A stretch of 7,354 nucleotides of DNA from Candidatus Zixiibacteriota bacterium (GTDB taxonomy: Bacteria; Zixibacteria; MSB-5A5; RBG-16-43-9): positions 1 through 7,354 of the forward strand of contig JAOUFL010000111.1 in NCBI GenBank assembly GCA_029858245.1, read 5' to 3'. The notes beneath the pieces are model-generated. The model saw only the letters and a list, made by a program, of their open reading frames with translations, did no database searches and was not told the DNA's origin. This document shows, piece after piece, positions 7,003 to 7,354 of this stretch (within the stretch, counting starts at the first letter, position 1; every line of letters begins with the position of its first letter). The translations under genes were made by a program, and so were the position numbers.

Positions 7003-7064
7003 ATTAAATATTTTTTCTATTAATATGAATTAATGGCAGGATATTGCTCTTAATATATACTGAT

Positions 7065-7110
7065 AATATAAACGCCCGACACGTTTAGAAACGGATCGGG
7101 TGTTTATGTT
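7065..7110. terminator. Candidate bidirectional terminator between hslU and the dockerin gene
   Basis: Bases 7065-7079 can pair with 7096-7110 over 15 positions, 13 Watson-Crick and two G-T wobbles (7074/7101 and 7067/7108), with a GC-rich centre CGCCCG/CGGGTG. After a 2x2 mismatch, an inner stem CGTT/AACG (7082-7085 with 7090-7093) closes on the loop TAGA. It lies between convergent genes, 62 bp after the hslU stop and 30 bp from the dockerin stop. The T-tracts on either side are poor, so termination efficiency is uncertain; a protective mRNA 3' end or a protein-binding site are alternatives. Confidence 0.5.
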
Positions 7111-7140
7111 TAAGTCTAACTTCTCTTTTAGAAGAGCAGA

Positions 7141-7354
7141 TTATTCAGGCCAGTTAAGCCAGGGTCTTTGCTGACACCAGATAAGCTTGGACTTGGGTCC
7201 GCCCTTGAACAAAGCGTTGATCAGGTAGACCACATCCGATACCGTTATACTGCCGTCTCCATTCGTATCAGCATATGCCTTCCAGGGTGCTGGTCCACCT
7301 TTGAACAAAGCATTGATCAGATACACCACATCCGATACTGTTACCCCACCGTCT
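7141..7354 (-). CDS. C-terminal fragment of a dockerin-type repeat protein
   Basis: Only the last 71 codons are present; the 5' end lies beyond the right edge, so no start is given. The reading frame begins in-frame at 7353 and ends with TAA at 7143-7141. It holds two dockerin type I-like F-hand repeats. The second is complete, DTNGDGSITVSD, with the Asp, Asn, Asp and final Asp ligands expected for calcium, followed by VVYLINALFKGGP. The first is cut by the edge and starts at DGGVTVSD. A 17-residue tail, KSKLIWCQQRPWLNWPE, follows and contains one Cys and three Trp. Such repeats usually sit at the C-terminus of secreted enzymes or surface proteins and bind cohesins in cellulosomes; in many non-cellulolytic bacteria their partner is unknown. 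The function of the missing N-terminal part cannot be told. GC is about 50%, above the neighbouring genes. It is convergent with hslU. Confidence 0.85.
   Translation of the reverse strand, partial: DGGVTVSDVVYLINALFKGGPAPWKAYADTNGDGSITVSDVVYLINALFKGGPKSKLIWCQQRPWLNWPE
7195..7257 (-). repeat. Dockerin repeat unit 2 (63 bp)
   Basis: The unit encodes DGSITVSD and then VVYLINALFKGGP. It aligns with unit 1 (7291-7353) without gaps: 52 of 63 bases and 19 of 21 residues are identical, with a 96 bp period. It is preceded by the remaining calcium-loop residues DTNG. Confidence 0.9.
7291..7353 (-). repeat. Dockerin repeat unit 1 (63 bp), cut by the window edge
   Basis: The unit encodes DGGVTVSD and then VVYLINALFKGGP. 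The first calcium-loop residues lie outside the window. The 11-residue spacer APWKAYADTNG leads into unit 2. Seen directly by translating the minus strand. Confidence 0.85.

Noticed and set aside
6994..7016. AT-only stem followed by six T after hslU
   Set aside because: The stem contains only A-T pairs and overlaps the stop codon region; it is too weak for an intrinsic terminator.
7055..7076. Possible dif-like site (GATAATATAAAC) near the Xer gene
   Set aside because: Only a partial likeness to one Xer half-site is visible, with no matching second arm at the required spacing, and Xer genes are rarely beside dif.
7120..7136. Small hairpin CTCTT/AAGAG next to the dockerin stop
   Set aside because: It has a five-base stem and no T-run in either direction; the larger 7065-7110 hairpin is the better terminator candidate.

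Overview
This 7.35 kb window is a compact block of seven intact housekeeping genes on the + strand (44-7002), followed by the 3' end of a gene on the - strand that encodes tandem dockerin-type repeats and runs off the right edge. GC content is roughly 40% in the housekeeping block (estimated from sampled lines) and about 50% in the dockerin fragment (counted, 106 of 214). Clear Shine-Dalgarno sites precede most genes. The organism is a bacterium. The gene order and the dockerin wording (D-x-N-G-D-G then VSDVVYLINALFKGGP) resemble what I associate with uncultured FCB-type lineages such as Zixibacteria. That placement is inference and needs a search.

Left part (44-1799): a YicC/YloC-family protein, a RemA/DUF370 protein whose ATG overlaps the yicC stop codon, and guanylate kinase. 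This matches the yloC-remA-gmk order of Bacillus. The rpoZ gene that often follows is absent. A 158 bp gap (1800-1957) holds no convincing gene and carries a weak promoter candidate.

Central and right part (1958-7002): DNA topoisomerase I with three zinc ribbons, a Xer-type tyrosine recombinase with all catalytic residues, and the HslV peptidase and HslU ATPase that form one two-component protease. This matches the Bacillus topA-(trmFO)-codV-clpQ-clpY order without trmFO, and with no codY after hslU. The genes lie 6, 29 and 42 bp apart and are probably one transcript.

End (7003-7354): a 138 bp convergent spacer with a long imperfect hairpin that could terminate transcription from both sides, then the C-terminus of a probably secreted dockerin-repeat protein. 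The functions are RNA turnover, nucleotide metabolism, chromosome topology and resolution, and protein quality control. I found no CRISPR array, RNA gene, insertion sequence, defence system or other clearly novel system. The points most worth a second look are the joining of two conserved gene clusters, the RemA homologue, the substituted GMP-binding loop of Gmk, the HslV propeptide and the dockerin gene.
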